This document shows, piece after piece, positions 49,312 to 57,730 of a stretch of 64,000 nt of DNA. Numbering within the stretch: the stretch's first letter is position 1; every line of letters starts with the position of its first letter. The DNA is taken from contig NZ_JAAAPM020000014.1 in NCBI RefSeq assembly GCF_009909155.2, positions 45,052-109,051 of the forward strand, given 5' to 3'. A model generated the notes under the pieces. The model was not told the DNA's origin. It saw nothing but the letters and a program-made list of their open reading frames with translations, and searched no databases. The DNA is from Flavobacterium undicola (GTDB lineage Bacteria; Bacteroidota; Bacteroidia; Flavobacteriales; Flavobacteriaceae). The position numbers were made by a program, and so were the translations under genes.

Positions 49312-51432
49312 ATGAAAAGAAAAATAATATACTTAGGACTTTTATCTGCCATGATGTTTACCTCATGTCAGGAATATCTTGAAACCCAATCGGATTCCAA
49401 TTTTGACTCTGAATTTGTTTTTCAGTCAGCATCAGAAGCAGATAAAGCATTATTAGGAGCCTATCAATTAGTTAGTTCTGAATCTGGAATACATTCCAAC
49501 AGATTGTTTTATGAAGTAACTGGTGTAGGGTCTGACATTGAATTAGGACCTGAATTTGTATCTAACTCCGGACGTTATAATGGAGAAAATTTATACTATA
49601 AAACCCCAACTTTAGCAGATAATCCGCCAGATGCCTGGAATGGAATCTATAAAACAATTAATCGTTGCAATGTGATTATTGCGGCTTTCGAAAAAAATGC
49701 TGCTTATATTGCTGCAGACAAAACAAAAGTCTCCACTTTAACACATTTGTATGGTGAAGCAGTTGCCATTCGTGCTACGATGTATTTTGAATTAACCAGA
49801 AACTGGGGAGATGTAATTTACTTTACAAAACCAATATTATCAGAATCAGACTATAAAAATGAAGGTTTGACAGATCGAAATATTATTCAGGAATCTGAAT
49901 TAAATAATCTAATTAGAGTGGAACCAATGATGTCTCGATTAAATTCGGTGGGGAACGCTACAACAGCAACCCGTATGACTAAAGAATACGTCCAAGGATT
50001 AATAGGACGTTTAGCCCTAATAAGAGGAGGTTATGCGCTTAGACCACCTAGCTATACAGGTGACGGAGATGTTATTCAATCCCATAGCACCAAAGGAAAA
50101 ATGGTTCGTAGAACCGATTATTTAAAATATTATACATTAGCGAACACTTATTTAAAAAAGTTAGTATATGAAGGAAATGCAAAATTGGTAACTACTGATT
50201 CAAGAACACCTGTACAAAAATTCAGTAATCCTTTTCAAGCTGTTTTCCAAAGCGGAATGGACTATAATATAAGTCCTGAAATGATTTTTGAAGTAAGTCA
50301 AACAGCCGGAAGTTCCACAGAACGTCCTTATGCTTTTGGTCGTCCTTCTGGTGGAGGTAGTACAGCCTATCCTCCAAAAGCTTATGGACAAATACGCTTT
50401 TTTCCCACCTACTATTTTGGTATGTTTGACAACAAAGATTTAAGACGTGATGTTACTGTTACCACAACAGGATTAGGTGGAGTTGCTGATGAAAAAATGC
50501 TTCTATTCAAAAAAGGAAGTACTACATCTGGAGGCTTATCTTTAAACAAATGGGATTATTCCCGTATGACAGATAAAAAATATGCTACCCAACAAAGAGT
50601 AGCTGGTATTAATGCACCAGTAATGCGTATGGGAGACATGATATTATTATTAGCCGAAACTTACTCAGTCCTTGGAGATGATACTAATGCCAGAACTGAA
50701 TTATTAAAAATTCGTCGACGTGCTTTTAATCCAAGCGATACTGAATATACTATCAAAACTACAACTTATGTTAATAGTAAATCAGGAGCATCACTTTTAA
50801 CTGCTATTCAAGACGAACGTGCATTTGAGTTAGGAGGAGAAGGTCAACGTAAAATGGATTTAGTTCGTTGGGGATTATTAGGAAAGAAAGTAAATGAACT
50901 ACAAACGCAAATGACAGCAATGGCTGATGCGCTTCGTGCTAACGGTTCTTACACTTTTCCAAATGGTAATGTTATTTCCAGCTATATCTATACAAAAACC
51001 TATACCCTCGCACAAGCACAAACTTTGGGCTTAAATGACATACTAACAGGTAATAATTATGTTTCCGAATCTGATCCGTTGTATCCATTGTTATTCCCTG
51101 GATGGAGAGGTACTGCTACTGACTGGATTGCTCCTGCCACTGTTACCTTAAAGAAATCGATGTTAGCTATAAAAGGATTATTCAAACCTTTAACAACTCC
51201 AGAAATTACAGCTGCTACAACAGCAGGTTATGCAAAAGTAGCTTATGGAATTGATCTTGTTAATGATACATCTAAACCTTGGGAAGTAAATACTAATGGG
51301 GTATTTGGAGGTTACCTTCCGGCTGATTTTACAGCAAATTATGCTCCGCTTTATTTAGTAGCTATTCCTGCTGCAACTATTCAAGCTTCGGGCGGTAAGG
51401 TATCTAACGATTATGGTTTTCCAAATCAATAG
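49312..51432 (+). CDS. SusD/RagB-family surface glycan-binding lipoprotein
   Basis: The 706-residue protein starts with a lipoprotein signal (MKRKIIYLGLLSAMMFTSC, Cys about 19). It has the SusD pattern of TPR-like helices: ASEADKALLGAYQLVSSESG, EAVAIRATMYFELTRNWGDVIYF (about 144-166), and, near the C-terminus, IQDERAFELGGEGQRKMDLVRWG (about 497-519). The length is above the usual 500-600. It caps the SusC barrel and binds the glycan at the cell surface. It is followed by a terminator. Confidence 0.93.
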   Translation: MKRKIIYLGLLSAMMFTSCQEYLETQSDSNFDSEFVFQSASEADKALLGAYQLVSSESGIHSNRLFYEVTGVGSDIELGPEFVSNSGRYNGENLYYKTPTLADNPPDAWNGIYKTINRCNVIIAAFEKNAAYIAADKTKVSTLTHLYGEAVAIRATMYFELTRNWGDVIYFTKPILSESDYKNEGLTDRNIIQESELNNLIRVEPMMSRLNSVGNATTATRMTKEYVQGLIGRLALIRGGYALRPPSYTGDGDVIQSHSTKGKMVRRTDYLKYYTLANTYLKKLVYEGNAKLVTTDSRTPVQKFSNPFQAVFQSGMDYNISPEMIFEVSQTAGSSTERPYAFGRPSGGGSTAYPPKAYGQIRFFPTYYFGMFDNKDLRRDVTVTTTGLGGVADEKMLLFKKGSTTSGGLSLNKWDYSRMTDKKYATQQRVAGINAPVMRMGDMILLLAETYSVLGDDTNARTELLKIRRRAFNPSDTEYTIKTTTYVNSKSGASLLTAIQDERAFELGGEGQRKMDLVRWGLLGKKVNELQTQMTAMADALRANGSYTFPNGNVISSYIYTKTYTLAQAQTLGLNDILTGNNYVSESDPLYPLLFPGWRGTATDWIAPATVTLKKSMLAIKGLFKPLTTPEITAATTAGYAKVAYGIDLVNDTSKPWEVNTNGVFGGYLPADFTANYAPLYLVAIPAATIQASGGKVSNDYGFPNQ

Positions 51433-51461
51433 TAAATTAAACACATTTAGTAAATTAAAAT

Positions 51462-51499
51462 AAGGCTGTCCGAAAAGTGATTTTCGGACAGCCTTTTTA
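51462..51499 (+). terminator. Terminator of susCD
   Basis: AAGGCTGTCCGAAAA (51462-51476) pairs perfectly with TTTTCGGACAGCCTT (51481-51495) around GTGA, then T. Confidence 0.92.
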
Positions 51500-51648
51500 T
51501 ATATAAAGACTTCTATTAAAACGTTTGTTTCCTTAGCCAAAATATAATAAGGCATAACAACTTATCAATAAATTAATTACATTTAAAAACCTAAAAAACC
51601 AATCATTTATTAAATTTATTAATTAACCAAAATTAAAACCAAAAATTT

Positions 51649-53046
51649 ATGGATGTCACTAGAAGAAAATTTTTAACGTCTATAAGTATGCTTGCAGCTT
51701 ATACAGCATTCCCTCTTAGTTCTTTTGATTTTGATAACACTAAAAAACTTCGAATTGTTCTTGTTGGAACTGGAGTCAGAGGCATTAGTTTCTGGGGAAA
51801 AAGATTAGTTCAGGAATATTCAGACATTCTTGAATTTGTAGGACTTTGCGATATTAATCCAGGAAGATTAGAATATGCGAAAAAATTCATTGGTGTCAAC
51901 TGTCCTACATTTGCGAATTTTGACGATATGCTAAAAAAGACCAAACCTGATTTAATTATTGTTACCACAAAAGATTCTACACACCATCATTTCATCATTA
52001 AAGGATTGGAATCTGGTTATGATGTACTTACCGAAAAACCACTTACTACAGACGAAAATAAATGTCAGGAAATTCTAAATGCCGAAAGAAAATCAGGTAA
52101 AAATTTGATTGTAGGTTTTAATTATAGATGGAGTCCTTATAGTACTAAAATAAAAGAATTATTAGCCAATAATACTATTGGAAAAATCACATCTGTTGAT
52201 TTCCATTGGTATTTAAACACCTATCACGGTGCTTCCTATTTTAGAAGATGGCATGGTCAAAAAGAAAGTGGAGGTTCACTTTGGGTACACAAAGCTACAC
52301 ATCATTTTGACCTTTTGAATTGGTGGCTCAATTCAGATCCAGTAGAAGTTTTTGCCTTGGGGGATTTAGAACACTATGGTGGAAAAAATCCTTTTAGAGG
52401 TAAAAACTGTAGAAGTTGTGATCATAAAACAACTTGCAATTACTATTTTGACATAACTAAAGACCAACACTTAATGGATCTTTATGTAGCCAATGAAAAA
52501 CATGATGGTTATATCAGGGACAACTGCCTATTCAGAAATGAAATTGATATTTATGATAAAATGTCAGCACAAATAAAATATGCTAACAATGCCACTGTAA
52601 ACTACTCACTCACCACCTATTCTCCTTTTGAAGGCTGGAGATTAGCTTTTAACGGTACTGAAGGACGTATTGAAGCTTCATTGGATATTCCTTACGATAA
52701 AAAAACAAAAGTGGATCAGGCCGAAATGCATGCAAAAGAAATGGAACAATCTGCCTTGGAAGAAGCAGACCACGAAACAATTATAGTACATAAACTTTGG
52801 AAAGATTTTGAAAAAGTAACTATTCCGACTGAAAAAGGCGGACACGGAGGAGGCGATCAAAGACTTCATGATAAAATATTCAGAACAGCTGGTACCGCTG
52901 ACCCATTTGAAAGATCTGCCGGAAGTAGAGACGGCGCTATGTCTGTTTTAATTGGTATCGCTGCCCGAAATAGTATCGAATCAGGAAATCCCATAAAAAT
53001 TGCCGATTTAACCGATTTGACACCTATGCCTAACAGAGACAAATAA
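51649..53046 (+). CDS. Tat-exported Gfo/Idh/MocA-family oxidoreductase
   Basis: The 465-residue protein starts MDVTRRKFLTSISMLAAYTA, a twin-arginine signal, so it is exported folded with its cofactor. The Rossmann part is RIVLVGTGVRGISFWGKRL (about residues 33-51), followed by DVLTEKPLTTDENKC (about 124-138, the EKP motif with the catalytic Lys) and the HKATHHFDLLNWWLN segment (about 216-230). It would oxidise a sugar hydroxyl with NAD(P)+ held tightly. A Cys-rich stretch, CRSCDHKTTCNYYF (about 254-267), is unusual and may bind a metal. It is placed between SusCD and GH28. Confidence 0.9.
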   Translation: MDVTRRKFLTSISMLAAYTAFPLSSFDFDNTKKLRIVLVGTGVRGISFWGKRLVQEYSDILEFVGLCDINPGRLEYAKKFIGVNCPTFANFDDMLKKTKPDLIIVTTKDSTHHHFIIKGLESGYDVLTEKPLTTDENKCQEILNAERKSGKNLIVGFNYRWSPYSTKIKELLANNTIGKITSVDFHWYLNTYHGASYFRRWHGQKESGGSLWVHKATHHFDLLNWWLNSDPVEVFALGDLEHYGGKNPFRGKNCRSCDHKTTCNYYFDITKDQHLMDLYVANEKHDGYIRDNCLFRNEIDIYDKMSAQIKYANNATVNYSLTTYSPFEGWRLAFNGTEGRIEASLDIPYDKKTKVDQAEMHAKEMEQSALEEADHETIIVHKLWKDFEKVTIPTEKGGHGGGDQRLHDKIFRTAGTADPFERSAGSRDGAMSVLIGIAARNSIESGNPIKIADLTDLTPMPNRDK

Positions 53047-53071
53047 TTTTCTAAATCTTTCAATTTTAATA

Positions 53072-53125
53072 AATAACCCATTATTGGTATTTGCTTTTTA
53101 GCATTACTTCCAATGGGTTATTTTT
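53072..53125 (+). terminator. Terminator after the oxidoreductase
   Basis: AATAACCCATT (53072-53082) pairs with AATGGGTTATT (53112-53122), with an inner ATTGG/CCAAT pairing, then T. Confidence 0.8.
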
Positions 53126-53212
53126 ATAAATTATTCTCTGCCTAATCCCTTGATTAACTCACTAATAGAATTTATTCATTAAATACTGCACTTACCACTA
53201 TTTCTACTGCAC

Positions 53213-54568
53213 ATGAAAAAAAACTTTATAACACTTTTCTTCACCCTATTCATTCTATTTTCCAATGCTCAAATAAATCAACACAACTATAATGTACGTG
53301 CTTTTGGTGCAAAAGGTGACGGAATCACAAATGATCAAGCTGCCATTCAAAAAGCAATCGATGCTTGCAAAAAGTCAGGAGGCACCGTACTTTTAGAAAA
53401 AGGTATTTTCTTAACTGGACAACTGCTATTGGTAAACAATTTAATTTTAAAAATCGATGCTTCAGCAACTATTTTAGGTATAAAATCAGATGATGAAAAA
53501 GATTATCCACATCATCTTATTGACACAAAATATCCTAATAGAATGCTCGAAGATTGTCAGAGAAGACTAATTTATGGTAACAAAGTAAAAAACGTAACCA
53601 TCACTGGAGGTGGAACTATTAACGGACAAGGTGATTTTGAGCCCTGGATGCATGTAAAAGAAATAGGCACCGAAAAAGACCGTCCTTCTATCCTAGCCTT
53701 TGTAGGTTGTAATACCATTACGGTATCCAATATAACTCTTATTAAACCTGCTTGTTGGACTCAGGTTTATATTGAATCTGAAAATATTACTATTCAAAAA
53801 ATAAAAGTAAACACAGGACAGCTTACACCCAATCGTGACGGTATTGACATTGTTGATTGTCATAAAGTACTTATTGAAGACAGCTATATTGAATCAGAAG
53901 ACGATGGTATTTGTTTTAAAAGCGGTAGCGAATATGGCTGTAAAGACATCATTGTAAGACGATGTACCTTAGACAAACTAAACGTAAAAGCTGGAAATTG
54001 CTTTAAATTAGGTACCGATGGTTTAGGAAGTTTTATGAATTTTGATGTTTCTGAACTTACGCTAAAAAATGCATATCAAAATTCAGCTTTCTGTATAGAA
54101 TCCATGGATGGAGCGGTAATTGATAATTTAAATTTTCGCGATTGCCAAATTTCAAATTGTGGACAAGCCATTTTCATCCTATTAGCCGATAGAAAAAGAA
54201 CTGTTCCTAATAGAAAAACCCGCATTGGAACCATTTCAAATATTTATTTTAAAAATATAACGGGGACTAATTTCACCCAACAATATCCTTCCATTATTAC
54301 AGGAATAAAAGGACACAACATCCAGAATGTAACTTTCGAAAATCTAAATTTCGAATTAAAGGGAGGAATTCAAACAACCAATCAAACTGTTATGGAATAC
54401 GATGGTAAATATCCAGAAGGCAGTTATTTTGGGAACACGAATGCGTTTGGCTTTTTTGTGAGACATGCCGATGCTGTTACTTTTACAAATTGTAAAATAA
54501 CTACAAAATCCGAAGATAAAAGACCTTGGTTAATTCAGGAAGACACCCAAAATATTCATATCAAATAG
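53213..54568 (+). CDS. GH28-fold exported protein (polygalacturonase family, non-canonical site)
   Basis: The 451-residue protein has a signal peptide (MKKNFITLFFTLFILFSNAQ) and the right-handed beta-helix of pectin hydrolases: NVRAFGAKGDGITNDQAAIQ at about residues 27-46 and the catalytic acids NRDGIDI (D209, D212) and SEDDGICFKSG (D230, D231). The third motif, GHG in true GH28 enzymes, reads AGNCFKLG (260-267), so the catalytic-site His is not there. It may be a relaxed GH28, such as a rhamnogalacturonan or apiose-side-chain enzyme, or a non-hydrolytic relative. It fits a pectin-degrading locus. Confidence 0.8.
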   Translation: MKKNFITLFFTLFILFSNAQINQHNYNVRAFGAKGDGITNDQAAIQKAIDACKKSGGTVLLEKGIFLTGQLLLVNNLILKIDASATILGIKSDDEKDYPHHLIDTKYPNRMLEDCQRRLIYGNKVKNVTITGGGTINGQGDFEPWMHVKEIGTEKDRPSILAFVGCNTITVSNITLIKPACWTQVYIESENITIQKIKVNTGQLTPNRDGIDIVDCHKVLIEDSYIESEDDGICFKSGSEYGCKDIIVRRCTLDKLNVKAGNCFKLGTDGLGSFMNFDVSELTLKNAYQNSAFCIESMDGAVIDNLNFRDCQISNCGQAIFILLADRKRTVPNRKTRIGTISNIYFKNITGTNFTQQYPSIITGIKGHNIQNVTFENLNFELKGGIQTTNQTVMEYDGKYPEGSYFGNTNAFGFFVRHADAVTFTNCKITTKSEDKRPWLIQEDTQNIHIK

Positions 54569-54684
54569 TCCCTGTTTTCAAACTCATGAATTAATAAAAT
54601 TCAAGCCTCTTATACATAAAGACAAGATGAATTGTGTAATAGAAAAATATTTTAGTACTTTGAGCCTCCTATAAACAAACTCTC

Positions 54685-55020
54685 ATGGAAGTAATAAAAA
54701 GCACAGAAGGTTTTGAATCTATCAACTCCAATCCGTCATTGATGCGAAAAGTAGTGCACCTTGACCATTTGATGGTTACCATAATGGAATTCCTTAATGG
54801 CCCAATGGAAACTCCAGATCATCCTCACAAACACGTTCACGAACAGATTACTTACATAGCCTCTGGTTCTTTAAAATTGTTTGTAGAAGACAGAGAATAC
54901 CTTTTGAACGAGGGAGATGTTTTCAAAATAGCATCTAACCTAAATCATTGTATCCAAACCTTAAGCGAATATGTAAAGCTGGTGGATAGCTTCACTCCGC
55001 TGCGAGAAGATTTTATCTAA
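54685..55020 (+). CDS. KdgF-like cupin (uronate processing)
   Basis: The 111-residue protein is a single cupin. The metal-ligand set is HPHKHVHEQITYIASG (H48, H50, H52 and Q54 region) and NLNHC (H88). The C-terminus DSFTPLREDFI is close to the DVFxPPREDFL end of KdgF, which converts unsaturated uronates from pectin or alginate to linear ketosugars. The identity is inferred from these two motifs and from the pectin-type context. It has no signal peptide, so it should act in the cytoplasm on imported uronates. Confidence 0.75.
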   Translation: MEVIKSTEGFESINSNPSLMRKVVHLDHLMVTIMEFLNGPMETPDHPHKHVHEQITYIASGSLKLFVEDREYLLNEGDVFKIASNLNHCIQTLSEYVKLVDSFTPLREDFI

Positions 55021-55064
55021 TTTAACTTTTACCCAAACATAAAAATTCAAAATTTCAACTCATC

Positions 55065-55736
55065 ATGAATCATATCTATCATTCATTAATTATCATTCTA
55101 TTTTTATTTTCGCAAAATAATAACGCCCAAAAATGCATTGCTCTTTTTAACCAAAAAGACTTAAAAGGATGGTATGCTTTTGGAGAAGAAAAAGGCAAGC
55201 AGACTAATGCAGCTGATCTTTTTTCGGTAGAAAATAATATGATTCGAATGTATGGTCCAAAGGCGGGTTACCTAATGTCGGAACAATCGTTTCGTAATTT
55301 CCAATTGACAGTGGAATACCGTTGGAACACCGATACTCAATTTGCTAAAAAAAATAATTCTAAAAATAGCGGTGTTATGTACCTTGTCCCATCCGAAACT
55401 CCTGATGTTTTGTGGCCAAAAGGAATTCAGTTTCAAATAAAAGAAGGAGCCACCGGTGATTTTGTTTTTCTTCAGGAAGTAACTTTAAACATCAATGGAA
55501 AGAAAACAGAACCAGGAAAAAGTGTCGTTGCCAAACGTTTTCTTGATGCTGAAAAACCTATTGGAGAATGGAACAAAATAGTTGTCACTTCAAAAAATGG
55601 AGTAATCACTCAAAAACTAAATGGAAAAACAGTAAATAAAGGCATCGAGTCTTCAGTTACTGAAGGTAGAGTTTTATTGCAATACGAAGGTTTCCCAATT
55701 GATTTTAGAAAAGTGTGTATTAAAAAGTGTAAATAA
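55065..55736 (+). CDS. Exported DUF1080-family protein (3-keto-glycoside hydrolase type)
   Basis: The 223-residue protein has a signal peptide (MNHIYHSLIIILFLFSQNNNAQ). DUF1080 marks are LFNQKDLKGWYAFGEE (about residues 28-43), SGVMYLVPSE near 103-112 and WPKGIQFQIKEGATGDFVFLQE near 118-139. Family members cleave 3-keto-disaccharides or keto-glycosides made by Gfo/Idh-type oxidoreductases. The Tat-exported oxidoreductase two genes upstream therefore gives a plausible partner in the same compartment. It closes the locus. Confidence 0.85.
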   Translation: MNHIYHSLIIILFLFSQNNNAQKCIALFNQKDLKGWYAFGEEKGKQTNAADLFSVENNMIRMYGPKAGYLMSEQSFRNFQLTVEYRWNTDTQFAKKNNSKNSGVMYLVPSETPDVLWPKGIQFQIKEGATGDFVFLQEVTLNINGKKTEPGKSVVAKRFLDAEKPIGEWNKIVVTSKNGVITQKLNGKTVNKGIESSVTEGRVLLQYEGFPIDFRKVCIKKCK

Positions 55737-55760
55737 AATATTTAACTAGCTGACTAAAAG

Positions 55761-55789
55761 TTTACACGATTTAAATTCTTTTATTTTTG
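55761..55789 (+). promoter_or_regulatory. Candidate promoter of the 55.9 kb methyltransferase
   Basis: TATTTTTG at 55782-55789 fits TAnnTTTG; TTT at 55761-55763 sits where the -33 TTG would be (18-base spacer). It is followed by an ACAGACAGGTCTGT-type palindrome at 55792-55806. Confidence 0.5.
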
Positions 55790-55851
55790 CTACAGACAGG
55801 TCTGTGGCAATTTATTTTTAGAAACAAAAAAGAAAAATCCTTTATTAATTT

Positions 55852-56643
55852 ATGTTTTTCCAAATTAAAGCTTATCTAAAATTCCTTTGGCATTCTAAGA
55901 ACGAACATGCGGTGCACTCCCCTTTTGTATTCACTCTGATTACCAAATGTTTTTATGACAAAAAATCAATACCAGAATATTCCCTTTTAAAAGAATATCG
56001 AAATGCACTTTTAGAAAATAAAAACAGCATTGAAGTGACTGATTTTGGAGCAGGCTCAAAAGTTTTTAAATCGAATACCCGAATTATTGCCCAAATAGCC
56101 AAAACAGCAGGAATTTCGCCAAGACGAGCTCAATTACTTTTCCGTATTTCCAATTATTTTCAACCATCAACCATTTTAGAATTAGGCACTTCATTAGGAT
56201 TAGCCACTTCTGCCCTCGCCTTAGGATCCCGAAGCCTCGGGACAAAAGCAAAAATAACCACTTTAGAAGGTTGCCCAAACACAATGGCAATTGCAAAAAA
56301 TCAATTGCAATTGTATAATATCAACAATGTAAATCCTGTAGTAACTGAATTTTCAGAATATCTCACAACTCATACCTCACAACTCATACCTCACGACTTA
56401 ATCTACTTCGACGGCAATCATTCCAAACAAGCCACTTTAGATTATTTCGAACTTTTATTACCAACCATTACTAACGACAGCATCTGGATTTTTGACGATA
56501 TTCATTGGTCTCCAGAAATGGAAGAAGCTTGGGAGGATATTAAAAAACATCCAAAAGTAAGCGTCACAATTGACACCTTTCAATGGGGATTGGTTTTCTT
56601 TAGAAGAGAACAACCCAAAGAGCATTTTATAATTCGCATCTAA
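55852..56643 (+). CDS. Class I SAM-dependent O-methyltransferase-like protein
   Basis: The 263-residue protein has FWHSKNEHAVHSPFVFTLI-type N-terminus (residues 12-30), ILELGTSLGLATSALALGS (about 105-123) as the SAM loop, ITTLEGCPNTMAIAKNQL with the acidic motif, HDLIYFDGNHSKQATLDYF (about 182-200) and IFDDIHWSPEM (about 213-223). It resembles O-methyltransferases of the caffeoyl-CoA type. Two repeats appear inside it: RSLGTKA after the SAM loop and TTHTSQLIPHD before the DLIYFDG motif. Both keep the frame. Confidence 0.8.
   Translation: MFFQIKAYLKFLWHSKNEHAVHSPFVFTLITKCFYDKKSIPEYSLLKEYRNALLENKNSIEVTDFGAGSKVFKSNTRIIAQIAKTAGISPRRAQLLFRISNYFQPSTILELGTSLGLATSALALGSRSLGTKAKITTLEGCPNTMAIAKNQLQLYNINNVNPVVTEFSEYLTTHTSQLIPHDLIYFDGNHSKQATLDYFELLLPTITNDSIWIFDDIHWSPEMEEAWEDIKKHPKVSVTIDTFQWGLVFFRREQPKEHFIIRI
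56227..56242 (+). repeat. TCCCGA-AGCC-TCGGGA hairpin inside the methyltransferase
   Basis: TCCCGA (56227-56232) and TCGGGA (56237-56242) around AGCC form a perfect hairpin typical of flavobacterial intergenic repeats. Here it codes for SRSLGT in frame. Confidence 0.6.
56362..56397 (+). repeat. Tandem 14-base repeat inside the methyltransferase
   Basis: CTCACAACTCATAC occurs at 56362-56375 and 56376-56389, with a truncated third copy CTCACGAC at 56390-56397. It encodes the LTTHTSQLIPHD segment, where the first two copies fall in different frames. Confidence 0.75.
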
Positions 56644-56647
56644 AAAA

Positions 56648-56677
56648 AAAATGACAGCCATTTCTGACTGTCATTTT
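56648..56677. terminator. Bidirectional terminator between convergent genes
   Basis: AAAATGACAG (56648-56657) pairs with CTGTCATTTT (56668-56677); A and T runs on both sides suit both strands. Confidence 0.8.
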
Positions 56678-56713
56678 CTTAAACTGATAAATACCTATAA
56701 AATATTTAATCAA

Positions 56714-57391
56714 TTATTCTTTTGCTCTTTTCATTTCTCCTGCTTTTGCTCCCATTCTATTAACCTTTAACATTGGAGCAAATTTAAATTTCAATCCTGC
56801 AATTTCTCTATTGTCTGAAGAAGAAAGCCCTTCTTTCTCAACAGTGTTTTTTCTGCTATCTAAAGCTTCGTACATTAATTTGATCTCATCCCAATCCTCA
56901 CGAGAATATTTATCTTTATTATTTTCCGATGTATGTATAAATTGTCGATAAACACTAAGGATATTGTCTTTATTTACCCAACTGAAATCCATATCATCGC
57001 CAATTTTTCCTTGCCCAAACAAAGCATCTCTCAATTGCTGTTTTGAATTTACAGGTGCAGTAGCAGCTGCTTGTTTTACTGCCATTTCAGCATCCACTTT
57101 AGCTTTTAATTCTTCATACTTCGCTCTACTGGCATCAATACGTAACTGCGCTTTTTCTTTATCTTTTAAATCTGCTAATGCGGCTTCGGCGGCTTCACTT
57201 TTTACTTGATAAGTAGCTTCAATTCCCTGCCAATTTTCCCCAGCATCAGCTGGCGCTACATTTCCTAATGAATCCGCATAAACAACATACATATCAACTG
57301 TTTTTTCTGCTTGCTCTTCTTTTTCATCCTTACATGATGTAAATCCTAATGCGATTACCGCTACTCCTAATAACAAATTTGTACTTTTCAT
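56714..57391 (-). CDS. Lipoprotein of unknown function (Ala/Glu-rich helical)
   Basis: The 225-residue protein starts with a lipoprotein signal (MKSTNLLLGVAVIALGFTSC). After an acidic linker (EEQAEKTVDMYVVYADSLGN) it has an alanine-rich coiled-coil part (EAAEAALADLKDKEKAQLRI and KVDAEMAVKQAAA, about residues 68-112) and a compact C-terminal half with NKDKYSREDWDEIKLMYEAL (about 158-177). It resembles small flavobacterial DUF-type lipoproteins, but no name can be assigned safely. It is transcribed alone. Confidence 0.7.
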   Translation of the reverse strand: MKSTNLLLGVAVIALGFTSCKDEKEEQAEKTVDMYVVYADSLGNVAPADAGENWQGIEATYQVKSEAAEAALADLKDKEKAQLRIDASRAKYEELKAKVDAEMAVKQAAATAPVNSKQQLRDALFGQGKIGDDMDFSWVNKDNILSVYRQFIHTSENNKDKYSREDWDEIKLMYEALDSRKNTVEKEGLSSSDNREIAGLKFKFAPMLKVNRMGAKAGEMKRAKE

Positions 57392-57730
57392 AATTTTTTT
57401 ATTTTAATTAAAATTAAATACTCTGTTAGCTAATATAAAGCAAATTAGTGATTTTTTAATAAAAAAACCAAAAATAATAACGATGACATGGGAATATTGT
57501 AAAATTAAAAAGATAAAACGTGAATTATATAATTTATTATCAAAATTATATAAAACTTAAAAGCGGCTTTTTATTTATTAAAAACAGAAAAAAGACCAAA
57601 TTTTAATTATCTATGAGTTTAAATCATATTTAAGCTATTCTAATTTTAGAGTATAAATCTAACAAATTCAAAAAATAGCTACTTTATCAAAAGTCTTTTG
57701 TACTTTTAAAATCTTAAATCTTAAAATTCA
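57392..57730. other. AT-rich gap between divergent genes
   Basis: The 339 bases are about 80% AT and contain no coding frame. TAATTTGC on the minus strand is one base short of a -7 element, and TTTTGTACTTTTA near 57697 precedes the ABC gene. Neither is convincing. Confidence 0.5.

Noticed and set aside
56362..56397. CTCACAACTCATAC tandem repeat considered as the start of a CRISPR array
   Set aside because: The units are directly adjacent without spacers and lie inside a coding sequence.
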